Assembly: GCA_033439295.1 (NCBI GenBank) | Contig: JAVTLE010000023.1 | Coordinates: 2,640,530 to 2,704,529 of the forward strand | Source: Deuterostichococcus epilithicus | Lineage: Eukaryota; Chlorophyta; Trebouxiophyceae; Prasiolales; Stichococcaceae | Length of the DNA stretch: 64,000 nt | Reading direction: 5' to 3' | Shown here: positions 13,001-26,000 of the stretch, one piece after another | How positions within the stretch are numbered: position 1 is the first letter of the stretch | Layout of the letters: each line of letters opens with the position of its first letter | The notes under the pieces: model-generated | What the model was told of the DNA's origin: nothing | Databases searched by the model: none | What the model saw: the letters and a program-made list of their open reading frames with translations, nothing else | Translations under genes and position numbers: made by a program

Positions 13001-13708
13001 GTGGTCGGCATCAAGGCTGAAGTGGAGCTCAAGAACACCTTGAACTGCTGCAAATCAGCCGGGTTCCGAAGGATCCCCCGGATGACGCCGGCAGAGGAGG
13101 TGGCGGCCTTGTTGGGGATGGCATTTTGCTGGTTGCTCATGAGCACCTGCTTGAGGGCCGCAGCGTCTTGGTCGTCGTGCCAAAGAGTTGGTCGTCATGC
13201 CAACGAGTTGGCCTGGCGGTCCACAACACGGCAACCAGCACGGGTCAGTGGTGCGCATGCGTCATGCGCACCGTATCAGGCACGATGGTTGTGAACTGCT
13301 CCAGCAGCTCGAGCTCTGTCGCTGCAGGAGCGTTCGAGGGCGCCTGCAGGGACCACATCCATAGTAGAGCCCATGGACGGCCGATTGTGCGGGTTCATGG
13401 GGCGTGTGATGGCAGCGTCAACCCTGTATTCGACCCGGCGACCACAGGGACGGTTCGCAATCGTGGGAGCGGAGGCGGGTCATCAAATAAGATGCAAGCA
13501 GGCAGATGAGGCCCACCTTATAAGTCGATGTCGCCTGGGTTCGGGTTGAACACCTGCGCGCTGACAGTGGGACCTTGTTGTGTTGCCGGAACGAGCGCAG
13601 CCGGTGCTGCGATCCGGTCAGGCTGCATTGCCGCAGCGATTGCGCCCCATTGCACGTGCCAGACAGAGCCCCTGCGGACATCATTGCTGGTGACTCTTTC
13701 GATGGCAC
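10011..13708 (-). CDS. transaldolase-like protein, probably plastid, catalytic Lys position is Arg
   Basis: The gene matches the plant At1g12230-type transaldolase-like family. Exon 1 (13708-13517) encodes a Ser/Arg-rich targeting peptide. Exon 2 (13343-13272) gives LELLEQFTTIVPDT, then VLMSNQQNAIPNKAATSSAG, YDKCAALGGDAKAACQLDKA and the family motif VEGRVSTEVDPRTAFDTGG. Further exons give LFQELGVPKDKYLLRIPATW, GIQAAKVLEAEGAATHIIMV, QVGVSVLSPNVGRIGDFYQR, NPGIGLVQRIYNYVQQQTQG, AFELAGVDYMTVSPSVLKSL, TGDTIERRLSPAGAAEEEFS and GLELLQQGVQGLVEAVERLI, with stop at 10011. Canonical transaldolase (sedoheptulose-7-P + glyceraldehyde-3-P to erythrose-4-P + fructose-6-P) forms a Schiff base on Lys in a (I/F)K(L/I)xxTW motif. 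Here the codon at 12267-12269 is CGC, Arg (LLRIPATW). The Glu of STEVD and the Asp of VPDT are kept. Activity is therefore doubtful. Confidence 0.87.
12318..12482. repeat. imperfect duplication of a transaldolase-like exon segment
   Basis: About 65 bases at 12318-12385 (exon sequence encoding ERGRNL on the minus strand) recur at 12425-12482 with differences. Both copies share CAGGTTGCGCCCCCGCTC at one end and GCGCGGCTTGTC at the other. The second copy lies in the neighbouring intron and looks like a decayed partial exon duplication. Confidence 0.75.
13169..13212. repeat. 20-base tandem duplication
   Basis: Two copies of TTGGTCGTCRTGCCAAMGAG stand head to tail at 13169-13188 and 13189-13208. 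They lie just upstream of the likely 3' splice site of the transaldolase-like exon encoding QVLMSNQQN. Confidence 0.8.
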
Positions 13709-14088
13709 AAACGCACTACAAACTTTTGACGGCGGAACCGAGGTCGCCGCTGGTGATCAAGTCGAAATGGCTTGATGTTGCAAATCGTCGATCGCTGTGA
13801 AAGTGCGGTTCGCAAGTGCTTGCCCAAGGACCTCAACCTGCCGCGTCAGCATGCTGCGTGATCGGCAGCTCGGGGGAAAGGCAGTCGCCTTTCCCGCCTT
13901 TTTGTGTTGTCCGATCTCGGCCATTGGCCATTTCTGTAGACACTGCAGTGATTTGCACCCAGCTGGTAGAGCTGCAGATCACGGCGGAAACTTTGGCGGG
14001 CGTCGGAGGTCTGGCTTTGTTTTACGCCTCAACAGGCCTGGCTGTGAGGTCGCACAGGCTTCTAGCCATCTTGCGCCTCCGCTAGACA
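13709..14088. promoter_or_regulatory. divergent promoter region, transaldolase-like / coiled-coil gene
   Basis: These 380 bases separate two divergent start codons. I see no convincing core promoter motif or exon. Confidence 0.45.
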
Positions 14089-15545
14089 ATGAGCTCACAG
14101 ATGTCGGCGGCCGTCACGTCGGCGTCAGAACTGGTGAGCCAAGTGGAGGCTGTCGTGCAGTCGCTGACTGCGCGCAATGCTGACCTGGAGTCTCGGCTAG
14201 CCAAGGTGGGTGCCGCTTGCCAGAAACATCTATCTGCATCAGATGTGCAGCAGCCAGTAGACACTTGATGTGATTTTCGTCGATGCCCGCCCCCGCTTAC
14301 TTCATGTTGCAGCAGCGTGCTTGCAGCCTCACATCCCGGCTCAGCAAAGCGCTGGCCGTCACGCAATGCAGAAAACGGCAGAGGCGGCCGACTTGAGCAA
14401 CGCATGCGAGCACATGAGGAGTGCAGCTGCCTCAGGCGCCCAGCAGACTGTGCAGCAGCTCCTGGCAGCGGGGGAGCGCGCTGACACGCACCTGCAAGTA
14501 GGCACATGATGACTGCCTACTGCCTGCTGCAACCGCGATCGACTGATGTGTTATTCTCGCAGAGTGTAGATATGAGACAGGCTCAGGAGCTGCAGTGACA
14601 AATCCGCAGGAACACTACACCAAAAGCGTGGCCGACCTCGCGGCCGCCAACGCAAGGTGCCACAGCCTGCAAGCGGAATTGGCGGCTGCGCAGATTGCGC
14701 TGCAAAAGGCTCAGGCAGCCGCGGCGCAGAAGCAGGAGGACCTGCAGAACGAGTCGGCACTGCAGCAGGCTGCTGCTGCTGCGGCGCTGCAGGCGGCAAA
14801 GGAGGAATCCGAATTCGAGCGGCGCCGTCTGCAGGCCACCATCACCAGCCTGCAGGCCAAGCAGGCGGACGCAAAGAAGGGCAACAGCAACAAGTTGGAG
14901 GCGCTGCAGGTGGTCATTTCTTAATGAGCTCTTCTGACTACAGCAGCAGGCTGCCGTGAAGATGGAAATCTTGCGAACGAAGCGGGTGGATAAAGAAACA
15001 GAATGCGCAATGCAGTCTCTACAGCAGCAGGTTGGCGTGGCTGTGATGGAAAGAATACGCAGCCCCACTAGTTTGGTCAAGCGCAGATTGGAGAGACCCA
15101 TGTCTGCCCATTCCTGACACTGTACGACTGCTGAGGCGCGAGCAGCAGATGCATGTCTGCTGGCCACACCGCAGGCGGAGAAGCAGCAGCTGCTGCTGAC
15201 GCTGGACAAAGAGCGGCAGGCGAGCGCGCTGGCGACCAGCGCCCGCAGCGACGCCGCGTGGAAGAACAAGCTGGTGCGCCCTCTGCTTTCATTCAAACCT
15301 ATTTCGAGGCTATTGCCTGAGTGGCGGCGACGCCATATCTTCTTCATCAAAACGGACCGATCAACATCCTCAGCTGCCAGTCGTGATCTTCGCGCTGTTG
15401 GCCGTGTCCACCGCAAAGGGTGTGCAAACGACACGCAAGCGGGCAGTGAGACGTGGCATGCTGCCTTGCGCAGATGAACCAGAAGAGCGAGCTGGAGCGC
15501 GTCAAAATAGAGCTTGACAAATACAAGCGGCTGTGCGGCCAGTGA
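14089..15545 (+). CDS. small coiled-coil protein of unknown function
   Basis: Exon 1 (14089-14205) encodes MSSQMSAAVTSASELVSQVE and ends ...NADLESRLAK. Next comes an exon with MQKTAEAADLSNACEHMRSA and TVQQLLAAGERADTHLQ. The long central exon, read in phase from near 14609, gives EHYTKSVADLAAANARCHSL and QAELAAAQIALQKAQAAAAQ through LQAKQADAKKGNSNKLEALQ. Later exons give KMEILRTKRVDKETECAMQS, EKQQLLLTLDKERQASALAT and, from about 15475, MNQKSELERVKIELDKYKRL with stop at 15543-15545. Heptad-like Leu/Ala spacing and high Glu/Lys/Gln content indicate one long coiled coil with no catalytic domain. Signal peptide and membrane segments are absent. It could be a structural, cytoskeletal or tethering component. 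Confidence 0.75.
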
Positions 15546-15614
15546 CGCAGCAATCCCAGCGGCGTGAACATGTGCAGCCCAAGGTGGCGAGGTGTATAGC
15601 TGTCATCTCATCAG

Positions 15615-16604
15615 TTATACTGTCGCGGCGGAGCCGTTACAGCCTTTGCCCGACCCAGCTCCGCAGACTTCTTTCATTTTCGCCTCCACTTGAGCTGCCG
15701 TGACTGGACTGTGAACCTGCAAGATGCGCAGGATGCATGGTCACAATGATTCGAGAATGCAGCAGGAGGCATCGTCCGTGAACGTGCCGTGATCCAATGG
15801 CAAGTTGGCATCTCAATCAGCAGGTTTGATAGCCGCAGACGATCCTGAAGGTAAGATCTCACCGCTGCAGAAAGCGCCAGCCACTCCATGTTGCGCTGTG
15901 CGGCGTCAGAGCTGCTGGCTGGCGTGTCGTGATTCCAGTACCTGATCCGAACGTGCCGTGTCAGCGTGCCGTGTCATCTTTTGCAGGTGGACCCACTATT
16001 CACAGGTCAGGCCATAGCACACATTTTGTCATGCCATCAGCGACAGCCAAGGCAGCTCACGTGATCTTCGAGAAGCAACCGTCGGTGTGCCAGGTCCGAT
16101 CACCCGTCTCGCCGGCATCGCCAGGCGCTCTGCGAACCACGAAGCCCTCGAAGCCCGTCGGCAATGGCAGCGTGGCGCCTGTCATGATGCAGCAACACCC
16201 TTACACATCATCGTTGAGCATGTGCCAGTCGTATACCAGTACAGCACTTGGCACTATGGGCATATGCCGGATCCACGAAAGGGTGGTTGGCATCTGTCAG
16301 GGCATTTGCTCACCGCGCAGCTGCCGCCCACGAAATGCAGCTTCCCGCGGCGCCGCAGAGCCATCTGGGATATCTGAACCAGGGCCTGCAATGCACAACA
16401 AGTTTTTAGATTGGTTTTGAATCTCTCTGGCTGACGGCAATGCGCAGTGGACACCAGGAGGTATGGCGCACCAGCGGCGGGCCGCGGTAGGAAATATGAC
16501 GACACCGGCGCCGCGCCGGTGTGTTGGATGGTGCAGGGCATCCAGTGCACGTCGCATGGCGTCGATCTGTCCAGCGCGAGTGTGCTCTCGCCCTCTCGAG
16601 GCAT
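15615..16604 (-). CDS. RNASEH2C: ribonuclease H2 subunit C
   Basis: The product is the non-catalytic C subunit of the RNase H2 trimer, which removes ribonucleotides and RNA:DNA hybrids from nuclear DNA. Exon 1 starts at 16604 and gives VHWMPCTIQHTGAAPVSSYF, the hallmark HxxPCxIxxxGxAxVxxYF. Exon 2 gives EAAFRGRQLRG, spliced in phase to ATLPLPTGFEGFVV and TWHTDGCFSKIT. This joins to YWNHDTPASSSDAAQRNMEW, then LALSAA and, after another intron, VHSPVTAAQVEAKMKEVCGA with stop at 15615. FRGR, the WNHD loop and the WLxLSxxVH end are all diagnostic, and four junctions keep frame. It converges with the coiled-coil gene (70-base gap) and diverges from RTEL1, whose product also acts in replication-linked genome maintenance. 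Confidence 0.9.
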
Positions 16605-17045
16605 GCTGGCCTGAAAGTCTGTTGGCGGTTTGGGACAAGTTGAGATGCTTGAAATTCAAAGCGTCTGGCTGCTACACCCCTTGGACAGCCTGAGGTTGTT
16701 GGTGAGTCGTACAAGGTTCTGCACATGGAAATGGAAAGCCTGCACAAATCTCCAATATGCGCAACATCTGCTCCAACTGGTATGAATTCAAACGAAGGGG
16801 CCGAGCAAAAGCAGCCAGCTGAGACATGCCGCTTCTGCAATTGTGCACACGTTCCAGCTGCGCACACGGGCGCTCGCTTTCCAATTTAGAGCCATGAGAG
16901 GATTGATGCAGCCTGAATGCGGCCACTGATAGGTTTTGGGAGTTCGACAGTCTGTGCCGATCCACTGCCTGCGAACAAATACACGACTGAACTTGTCGGC
17001 GTGTACCATGCTTACCATGCTTCAATGAAACTTTAAATCGGCGAC
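16605..17045. promoter_or_regulatory. putative bidirectional promoter RNASEH2C / RTEL1
   Basis: The two start codons are 441 bases apart and divergent. The segment looks noncoding in both directions and has lower GC than the flanking exons. I see no clear TATA box. Confidence 0.5.
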
Positions 17046-20000
17046 ATGCCGACCTATGACATCCGAGGCGTTTCCGTGGAGTTTCCTTACGATGCGTACT
17101 CATGCCAGGTGAGTGGCGGACCCACTGCGCGGCACGCAACTGAGCAACCCCCAACCTCCAAACACTCAGGCAGTCGGGAGAGTTGGACTGAAGGCTCCTT
17201 GTGTACACAGCTTGACTACATGGACAAGGTCATCCAGGCCCTGGAGGAGGTGCGTGCGGCTCGGCATGCCAACTGCTTCAGATGCCCGCCCCGCTGGCTG
17301 CTGCAGCATGGTGTCGCCGATGGAAGCAGCCTTCGGGCCCTCGCATTACGATAAGCCTTCTTGACTCAGGTCACGCATGTCTTGCTGCTGAGCTGCAACC
17401 ATGTGCGGGCCTTGCAGGGGACAAACGCGCTGCTGGAGAGCCCGACCGGCACCGGCAAGACGCTGTGCCTGCTGTGCGCGACGCTCGCGTGGCGCAGCTC
17501 AGGCCGCCACAAGGTCGGACCCATCTGGCATGCACCTCTTGTTCGTGATGTGCAGTCCTGGTGCTCCCGCCAGCCATCAGCCTGGTCAGCGACCGAGCAC
17601 CCACCGCAGCCTCCCATGCTGTTCTGTGCGGCTCACTCGGGGTGCGCACCGCCGATTGTGCAGGCCATCGCGAAGATGGAGCAGGCGAAGGCCGCTGGCG
17701 GGCACCTGAGCTGGGCCGACCAATTGAAGGCGGCACACGCGGAGGCTCTGGCGGCGGGCGAAGTGCGCACGCCGCCAATCATCTACTCCTCGCGCACACA
17801 CAGCCAGCTGGCGCAGGTCATGCGCGAGCTGAAGCGCACCGGCTACAGGTGGGCAGAAGACTGGTGCACCCAGTAGGCGCATTGCTACATGGAGATGATG
17901 TTCAATAGGGAGCATGGACTGTGGACCTCATCCCCTGCATGCTCCTTGCGCACTTCGTACATCTCAACTCACACGTGTGCACAGCTAGCTCGCGCACGTT
18001 CCCGCCATGTCCCCCTGTGCAACAGGCCGCGGGTGTGCATCCTGGGCTCGCGGCAGCAGCAGTGCGTGAACCCCAACGTCACGAAGCTTCATGGCGACGC
18101 CATCAACCAGGCCTGCCGCGCAATGACCGCCAAGCGCAGCTGCCCCTGGTGTGGATGCTGTCCTGGGACTCGAGGATACGCTGCCGTTCCACTCTTGGTG
18201 TTGGCCATCCAGGCCAGGCTAGCAATCGGGCTTGCCGTGGCAAGGCTGCCGAGCGCTGCTAGATGCGTCCGCTTCTCGGATGTGGATCCGTGGTGTGTGA
18301 CTGCTGCGCATGGCAGTGGACAGCACCGATGCGGCAGCCGCTGCTGCTGCCTGCACTCAATCGACGCTGAGTGCCATTCCGGCGGACCTAGACCGTCAAG
18401 TTTCTCTTCCAGATTTCCATGCTGTTCAGACTATGCTCTCCGCGCATGCAGGCACGCGCGACTGGACGGCTTCATGAAGCGCAACCCGGACGCCAACGCG
18501 GAGCCGATGGACATGGAGGACTTGGTGCGGTCTCGGAGAAAACCAGTTTCAGACTGCATTTCTTTCCGAACACCGGACACAAGGCGTGCCGCCACGTTCC
18601 CCTGGTAATGTAGGTGACAGCATGTATTGCAGCATGTGTCGCAGCCGTTGACAGCGATGTATGTCGTTTGTCACAGGTGCGGCTGGGCGCCTCCCCCAGT
18701 GGGCCCTGCCCGTACTTCCTGTCGCGCGAGATGGCCGCCACCGCCGACATCATCTTCATGCCGGTGTGGAGGCGTCCGCTCTTTCCACTCATGTGCCCCG
18801 ACTGGTGCCCGAGTGCAGACTCTACGATGTGGGAGGTCCCAAGGACCGACATGCCGCTGCAGCAGCAGGGCTGTGCAAATAAAGTGATATGCTGAAGAGT
18901 CTTGCCGTCTGCTGAAGCAGTGGAGTGTCAGGCGTATCTGAGCCGTTCCTGGTGCAGCCTCAGAATATGTTGTGTGCGACAGTACAACTACCTGGTGGAT
19001 GCGCGGACGCGCACGGGCATGAAGAACGTGAACTGGCGCAACTCCATCCTGATTTTCGATGAGGCGCACAACGTCGAGGTGACTCTGACACTGCAGCGCC
19101 CACAGCACAATGTGCTGCATGTGTACGATAATATCTGGCTCTTTTAGTGCCCGTGCCTTTGCTTGTCAATTGAAATATGTCGAGGCCCTGCAGCAGGACA
19201 CATGTCGGAGCGGCCCCTGCTGGAACTTGGAGCTTATAGAGAACTTACTGGCCATGCGAGTCGTGCTGGGGTGGCTGCCTCCAGGTATCATAAGTAACTT
19301 CACAAGTTTGTCAGGGTACCCCTACTGCAGCAGGCTTGTGACGATCACCAAATGCCTGTTGGGCCCAGGGCGTGTGCGCGGAGGCGGCGTCCTTCGACCT
19401 ACAGGCGCCGATGCTCACAGCGTGCATGAACGAGGCGGAGCGGGCATACCAGCTGGCCATGCTGCGCCTGGAGTCGCAGGGCGCCCAGCACGCTGCTGTC
19501 GAAGCGGCAGGTGACTGCCGTGTGCTACTGCTATCTTTCAGAGCGTATGGTCAGACGCACAGTACGCACAGTTGATGCCGCCGTGTCTCGATCTCTGCAT
19601 GTTAGAGCGTGGGTCAGACACGATGGCTATTGCCGACATCCGAAACCAGGCAACGCATTCACTCCTTTTGCTTGTCAGATGCATTGACACAAGGTCAGCG
19701 GTCACAAGGTGGTCTATACATCGCCGACATCACGGCTCCAAATTTTGAGATTGTGGGTTGTCACAACAGGCGGCGACAAGGGCCTCAACTACAGCGCTCT
19801 GAGCATGGACCTGCGGCGGCTGCGTGGGGTGCTGCGGGAGATGGAGAACGTGATCGCGGAGGTGAAGCCCGGCCCGCAGGGCTCCACCTTCCCAGGTCGG
19901 TGCCGCTGGACAGGGTTGCTCCGAGCGTTTTGAGCGTCCTCTTCATTGCATGAACTCCATGCAACGCAATCCTTGTCATGTTGCACCATCCTCCCGATCT

Positions 20001-23000
20001 TGCAGGGAGCATCCGCACAGACTCGATCCTCGGTCTCCCCTGTTGTTTGAGCAGTCAACCAGGAACGCTGTATAAAGACGCGCTCTGACGTCTTTATGGA
20101 TCGAGCTGAGTGCTGAGCCAGCTGCTGCCGCTTGCAGGGGCGTTCCTGTTCAGCGGCGTCTTCGCGCGCATGGGGCTGGACGGCGACAATGTTTTTATGA
20201 TGCTCAGCCTGCTGGAGGACGCACAGAGCCTGCTCTCCGACGCCGCCATCGACGCCGGCCGCAGGTACGTGCACGCCCATGCCAGCATGACGCTGTCACA
20301 CTGCCTGATGTATTGCTGTTTGGAGCGCAGCTGGACAGTTGCGGCACCGGGTTTGGAGGATCCTGCCCCCAGCCTGAGTGGGGCGAATTCGCGGATCCCT
20401 AAGTGGCAGACGCCACAGCCAGCAGGGCAGCTGGTCCTGGTCCTGGTCCTGTTTTGCACATCGCCAACTCTATGCAAGGCGACGAACACTGCCATGCAAG
20501 GCGACCGACGACAGGGCTCCATGATGCGAAGGTCGGCGTCGGCGGTGGGCAGCTTCAAGTTGGGCCTGCTGGCGGACGCGCTGAAGCTGGCCTTCGGCAC
20601 CAACAGCCTGGAGGACGTAGGGCCGCGGCCGGACACCACCGCATACCGCGTCCACATCCACATGGAGACGCCCAAGGCACGCTGTCAGGTTTCGGCCAGC
20701 ACCCGCATTCTAAAGTGGCCGCTGCGGGCCATGGCTGGCCCGCACTGACGCACTGCCGGCCGGGAGACCACTCTGTGTGGGTGCATAACTGTCTCGCCGA
20801 TCGGGGCAAGCGGCTCGGTGCGATTCTGCGACCGCGCACGAGGTGCCAGCTTGGGTGCAGGGCAAGGCCGGCGGCGCCGCGAGCCCGACGCTGTCCTACT
20901 GGTGCTTCCAGCCGGGCGCGGCCATGCGGGCGCTCCAGGCGCTGGGCGTGCGCAGCATCCTGCTCACGAGCGGCACGCTCGCGCCCCTGGCCAGCTTTGC
21001 GCAGGAGCTGCAGCTGCCATTCCCTGTCAAGCTGGAGAACCCTCACGTCGTCGACCCCAAACAGGTGCTCGCAGCGCAGCAGCGGCCAAGTTGGCCAGGC
21101 TTCCGCTCGGCAGTGCAGGGCTGTTCGTGCAGGACGGGTCCAGAAAGGTCCAGACGGTCGAACAGCCCCCGAAGTTGCCGTCCATTCGGCTGCAGGGACT
21201 CGGCAGCGCTATCGCGAAATTCCAGTCCACATGCAGGCACGCTGTCACTGCTCTGCTACCTGAATCAATCAGGGTTTAATAACAACAAATAATAACAAAT
21301 AACAATATATGAAATCATGCAAGTATCGTAGTCAGGTCCGTCCTGCAGGTGTGGGTGGGCGTGCTGCCGGTGGGGCCGTCCGGCGAGGCGCTCAACTCCA
21401 CGTTCAAGAACCGGGAGCGGCCGCAGTACAAGACGGACCTGGGGCACGCCATCGCCAGCCTGGCGGGGCTGGTGCCGGACGGCCTGCTGGTCTTCTTCCC
21501 CTCCTACGGCGTCCTCCAGTCATGCGTGGACCACTGGAAGAGCACGACCGCCTCGGGTCAGTCTCGCCCTTCTGTCATCGAGCCGGTCAGGAGCTATGTT
21601 TGACTTCGAACCGCGCAGAGTGGCGCTTGCCGCCAGATCCGACCGCAACGCGGCAGGTGGCAATGCGAGAGATGCCTGACTTCAACTGTGGCTTCTGGCG
21701 CTTTGGTGCGGAAGACATCAGCCACGGGGCAGGCAGGATGGGCATCAGCAGCAGCAATCTGCCAGGCTTCGGCAGAGACGCCGGATGATCCTGCCTGGAC
21801 ACCCCACTTCTCGGGACCTGCCTCGCCAGATCGACTGACCCCCCTGCGCCGCAGGAGGCGTCAGCATCTACGACCGCATCCTGCGCTGCAAGGCGGCGGT
21901 GGTGGAGCCGCGCGACGCAGCGCTCTTCCCCGAGGCCGCCCAGCTGTACAAGACCAAGCTGGCTGAGGGCGGCGCCGTCTTCTTCGCCGTCTGCAGGTGC
22001 GCTGCCGCCGCAGCGTGCATCACAGATGCAGTGAAGGGAGTCCTCCGCGGCGCTGAGGCTGCGCGGCAATGCTGGAAACTACCGAGGTTCATGTCAACCA
22101 AAAGGCCGAACGCAGAATGCACCAGAATCTGCGCGCCTACGGTCTCGCGGTCCCTCCAAACCATGTGGCGGTGTCGAGGCCCTGCTCGGTAATAAAGTCT
22201 TAATATAGAGTAAAGTTGCTTACTTACTAATGATGGCGCCATGCAGGGGTAAGGTCAGCGAGGGGCTGGACTTTGCGGATGCGGCGGGCCGCGCGGTGGT
22301 CATCACCGGTATCCCATACGCGCCCAAAAATGACGCCAAGGTGCCTTCCGCTGCACGCCGTTTTTCATGGCTGTGAGAAGGACTGCCAAAGATGATGTCC
22401 GTCAACGACGGTGGAGAACGTTCGACTGAGGGCGGCACACAGGCTGATGACTCGTGGCGTGTGGTAACCTGACAGCATGCGCTATCTGCAAGAACCTCCG
22501 GTCGTGATGATGTGCGCAGGTGATGCTGAAGCAGCAGGTGCTGGACGAGGCGGCAAAGACGGCAAAGGCGAGCGGCGCGCGGCCGAGCGACTTCCTCTCT
22601 GGTCAGTCTTGGTACACGCAGCAGGCCATCAGGTGTGCGCTGGCCGCCTGCCTGTCGTCGTGTGCTGCGCCTGAAAGCTGAGGAGCCCCGTCCTGCGAGA
22701 ACCAAGGCGAGACAGACGCTCGCGTCCCTGGCACGTGGGCTGGTGTTCGCCGTCTGCTTCGCCACACTGGCACGACAGCCGATTGCAGAGCTGACGCACG
22801 AACACACAACATGACACGATACTTCTGTTTGTGCGCAAAGGGCGATCAATCAAGCGATGGGGCGCGTCATCCGGCACCGGCACGACTATGGCGCCATCAT
22901 CCTGGCAGACGAGCGCTTCCGTGGCGAGGCCACCCGCAAGCAGATCTCCTGCTGGCTGCGCGACTTTGTGACGCCGCACGAGGACTTCGGCGCTGCCTCC

Positions 23001-26000
23001 GCGTCGCTGAAGGCGTTTTTCAAGGTGTTGCAATGGTTCTTCTCGTCCTCGACTGCAACGCTGCAGCACAGGCATGTCATGAGGCTTCAGCGCTGCCAGG
23101 CATGCCTGGTACGTCTACTGATTGCAAAGGCAAGGCTGTGGTGGCCATCGACTTCGGACTGGTCAGGCTAGCCGATGCAGGAGTATCAGGTAACAGGAAT
23201 TATATCTCCCTCGTTGTGCAGGCGCAGTCGGCCAAGCAGCCCGCCAGCGCCCCCTCGGCAGCGCAGCTGGCGCCCCGCGGCGCATTTGGCGGCGTCATGG
23301 CGGGAGGCGGCCCTGGGGACAAGCCGCAGGGTCGCCTGCAGGTGAGCTGGCTGGCGGCTGAGCAGGGCGTTGAAATGCAGTCGCACCCCAGGTCAGCTGG
23401 CAGACTTCGCCTTGCAGATGCGTTCTGCACTTCGACGACTTCGCACATTGAAGCAGGCTAGGCCTCACCTGATGTGCGCTCTGCAGGTGGCAGCAGCCAT
23501 GGACACGACGGGTCTGGGCAGCATCATGAGTGTGTTTGGACGGCCGGCCCACGCGCCGCGTGGCACAGGTACGAGTAGAGGTCTGCTGACAGTGACATTC
23601 ACAGCTCCTTGATCGCTACACGCCTTCAGCTGGCATGGCAGCCGATCGTAGTCTCGGCAGAGCGACAGCCTGCTGACAATCTGGAGATGGCAGCAACCCC
23701 AGGCGCTAAACGCAAGCATGCGGTTGTGGGCAACCAGTCACGACATGATTTGCTCGACCCTGCAGGCGCCAAGGCTCCAGGCAGCAGCGCCCTGCTGGGG
23801 CGCCTCGGCGGCAGCAGCGACGGCGCCGCCGGCCCCGAGCACGCTGCGAAGAAGCCCAGGACATCCGTGCCAGGCAGGATTGCGCACTCGGGTGTGGATG
23901 GTGTGCTGGCGTCGCTCATCGGCGGCGGCACTGCCGACAGCTCTGCAGTCGATGGAGGGGCAAACGACCGTGGCGGCCCCAGGCATGCACTGTCTCCTTC
24001 CAAGCCAGATTCGACGAGCAGGTCGAAACACTATACGCTTCATGATCTGCGATGGTCAGCTCGGGCGGGTTGGACCATCTGTAGTGCGACTCCCCTAATG
24101 CCTGTTCGCCAGCCGAGATCGAACTCGTCATTCTGGCGTGGATGTGATGCGGGCATGTCGAATGCCTGTTGTCGCGTGGCGATCCTACGGCTTCTGAAGA
24201 GCGACAGTGTTTCGAGTACAGGACCTTCAAGGCCCGACCTGCAAAGCGCGCGCGACTGGCGGTGCCGCCCGCGGCAGCGGCGGCCGCGCCATGCGATGCA
24301 CAACCAGCGTCCGGCGGGGCGAATGCAATCGGTCCGGCGCACCTCATTGCGCGCCATCGCGCCCGCCTGGCGGCCAGCAGCGGCGGCGGCAGCCCCAGCG
24401 CCAGCGTCAGCGGCGGCAGCGGCGCTGACATGAGCGACGCCGATGGCGGCCGCGGCGTCAGCTCGCGCCCGCCGCAGCAGCCCGCGGCAGAAGCGGCGGC
24501 TCCAGCTGCGCCGGCCGGAGTCTCCTCTGCTGCACTGCCGGCAGAGGCACAAACTCAGAGCAGGAGCATGTTCAGCAGGGCGGCGCAAGCCGAGCCTCAG
24601 CGGCCAGCCCAGCAGAGGGCGCTGCCTGCACAGGCTGCAGCAGACCGGGTGACGGTGGCACAGCCGGCGGCGGCGGCACTCACGGCGGCACTCACGCCGC
24701 CACTTGCTGCCAGCACAGCCCCTGCTGCCTCGCATCGCAGGCCCATGGGCAGTCATCAGAGCGTCTCGCAGGGCAGCGCCAGCCGGCAGCAGCCCGCAGG
24801 ACAGGCAGCGACCGGTCAGCAGAGTGTGAGCGGCAGTGCGGCGGCGCATGCGGCCCGGCGGCCTGTGTCTTTGTTCGCCAGTGCTGCCAGCATCCGCGCG
24901 GCAGGCCCTGCCGGCGGCGCTGCGGCGCCGGCCGCCGCCACAGCAGGCAGCGGCTGCGCAGCGCAGGCCTGGCCTCCCGATGCTGGCAGCGGCGACGCCC
25001 GCGGCAGCGTCGCGGCGCCTCATGGCGGCGCCGCATACAGCGCCCCTGCGGCGCCGGCCACGCTGGTAGAGTATCACGCCAGGCTGAAGGGCGAGCTGCC
25101 GGCGGAAGCCTACAAGGCGGTCATGAAAGCTGTGCGGACATACAAGTGAGAGCCTGCGGTGTCAGCGGCCTGTCCTCCGGCATGATCATGCGTCCAGCGC
25201 ACTGACGTCTGTGCGCCTGCCCGCTCAACCATGAGGCCTGCTGCCGCTTCGACATCTGCAACCCCGGGCTGCGGGGCTGCAGTATTCGTATGGCACGTTC
25301 CTATGGTTTTGCCCGAACGGCCACAATTTGCCTGCGCAGGAAGCGCGCAGCGCCAGGCAGCATGCGGCTGCTCGTGGACGATGTGGTGGCGGTGCTGTCA
25401 GAGCCGCACCACAGGCACCTGCTGCACGGCTTCACCACCTTCCTGCCCGCCGTCGACCGCCCGGCGTACCAGCAGAGGATCAGGTGTGCGTGCGGCGGCG
25501 GTTGGGTAGGTGTCACACTGGCAGGCCGCCCAATGGCTGCCGATTCGAAGCACTGTCGCATTTCAGGTGATTTCAGATGCTCTGGTAACTGTGTGTTTGC
25601 TGTCTTGCAGTCGCCAGAAATGTGTGGACAGGCTCGGCCGGCCTGCACGTTCCTGCAGGATGCTCTGCTGTCGAACACTGCAGAGTCTGCTTCAAGTTCG
25701 AGCAAATGAATGCTGCAGGGGCCTGCTAGACAAGGAAGACGGAAGCAGCCAGGCAGTGGCAGCTGGCGCCCACAGCAAGCAGCCGCAGCCGCAGCAACAG
25801 CAGCAGGCAGCGTCTTCCCCTGCCGCCACTACTGGCGTCTTTGCCGCAGAGCAGCCATCGCCGCCGATGCAGAGCACGGCGCAGCTGCCGCGCCCAGCCC
25901 AGCGGCAGGCGGCCAGTGGAGCAGCTGCTGCAAAGCCCCGCCTGCCGCACCCTGCACAGCAGCGGCAGGGGCACAGCGGGCAAGCCCCATCCCCACTGGC

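Noticed and set aside
14583-15434. 283-codon open frame on the minus strand
   Set aside because: Antisense to the coiled-coil gene; rich in Ser/Leu/Cys as expected from reversed Glu/Ala/Gln codons, with no domain.
24040-25077. 345-codon open frame on the minus strand, opposite RTEL1
   Set aside because: It is the antisense shadow of a GC-rich RTEL1 exon whose plus-strand frame splices in phase to the harmonin-N-like exon.
25148-25150. RTEL1 ending here, with a separate RING gene downstream
   Set aside because: The stop lies just past an AA|GTGAGA donor and the next exon continues the harmonin-N-like sequence in phase.
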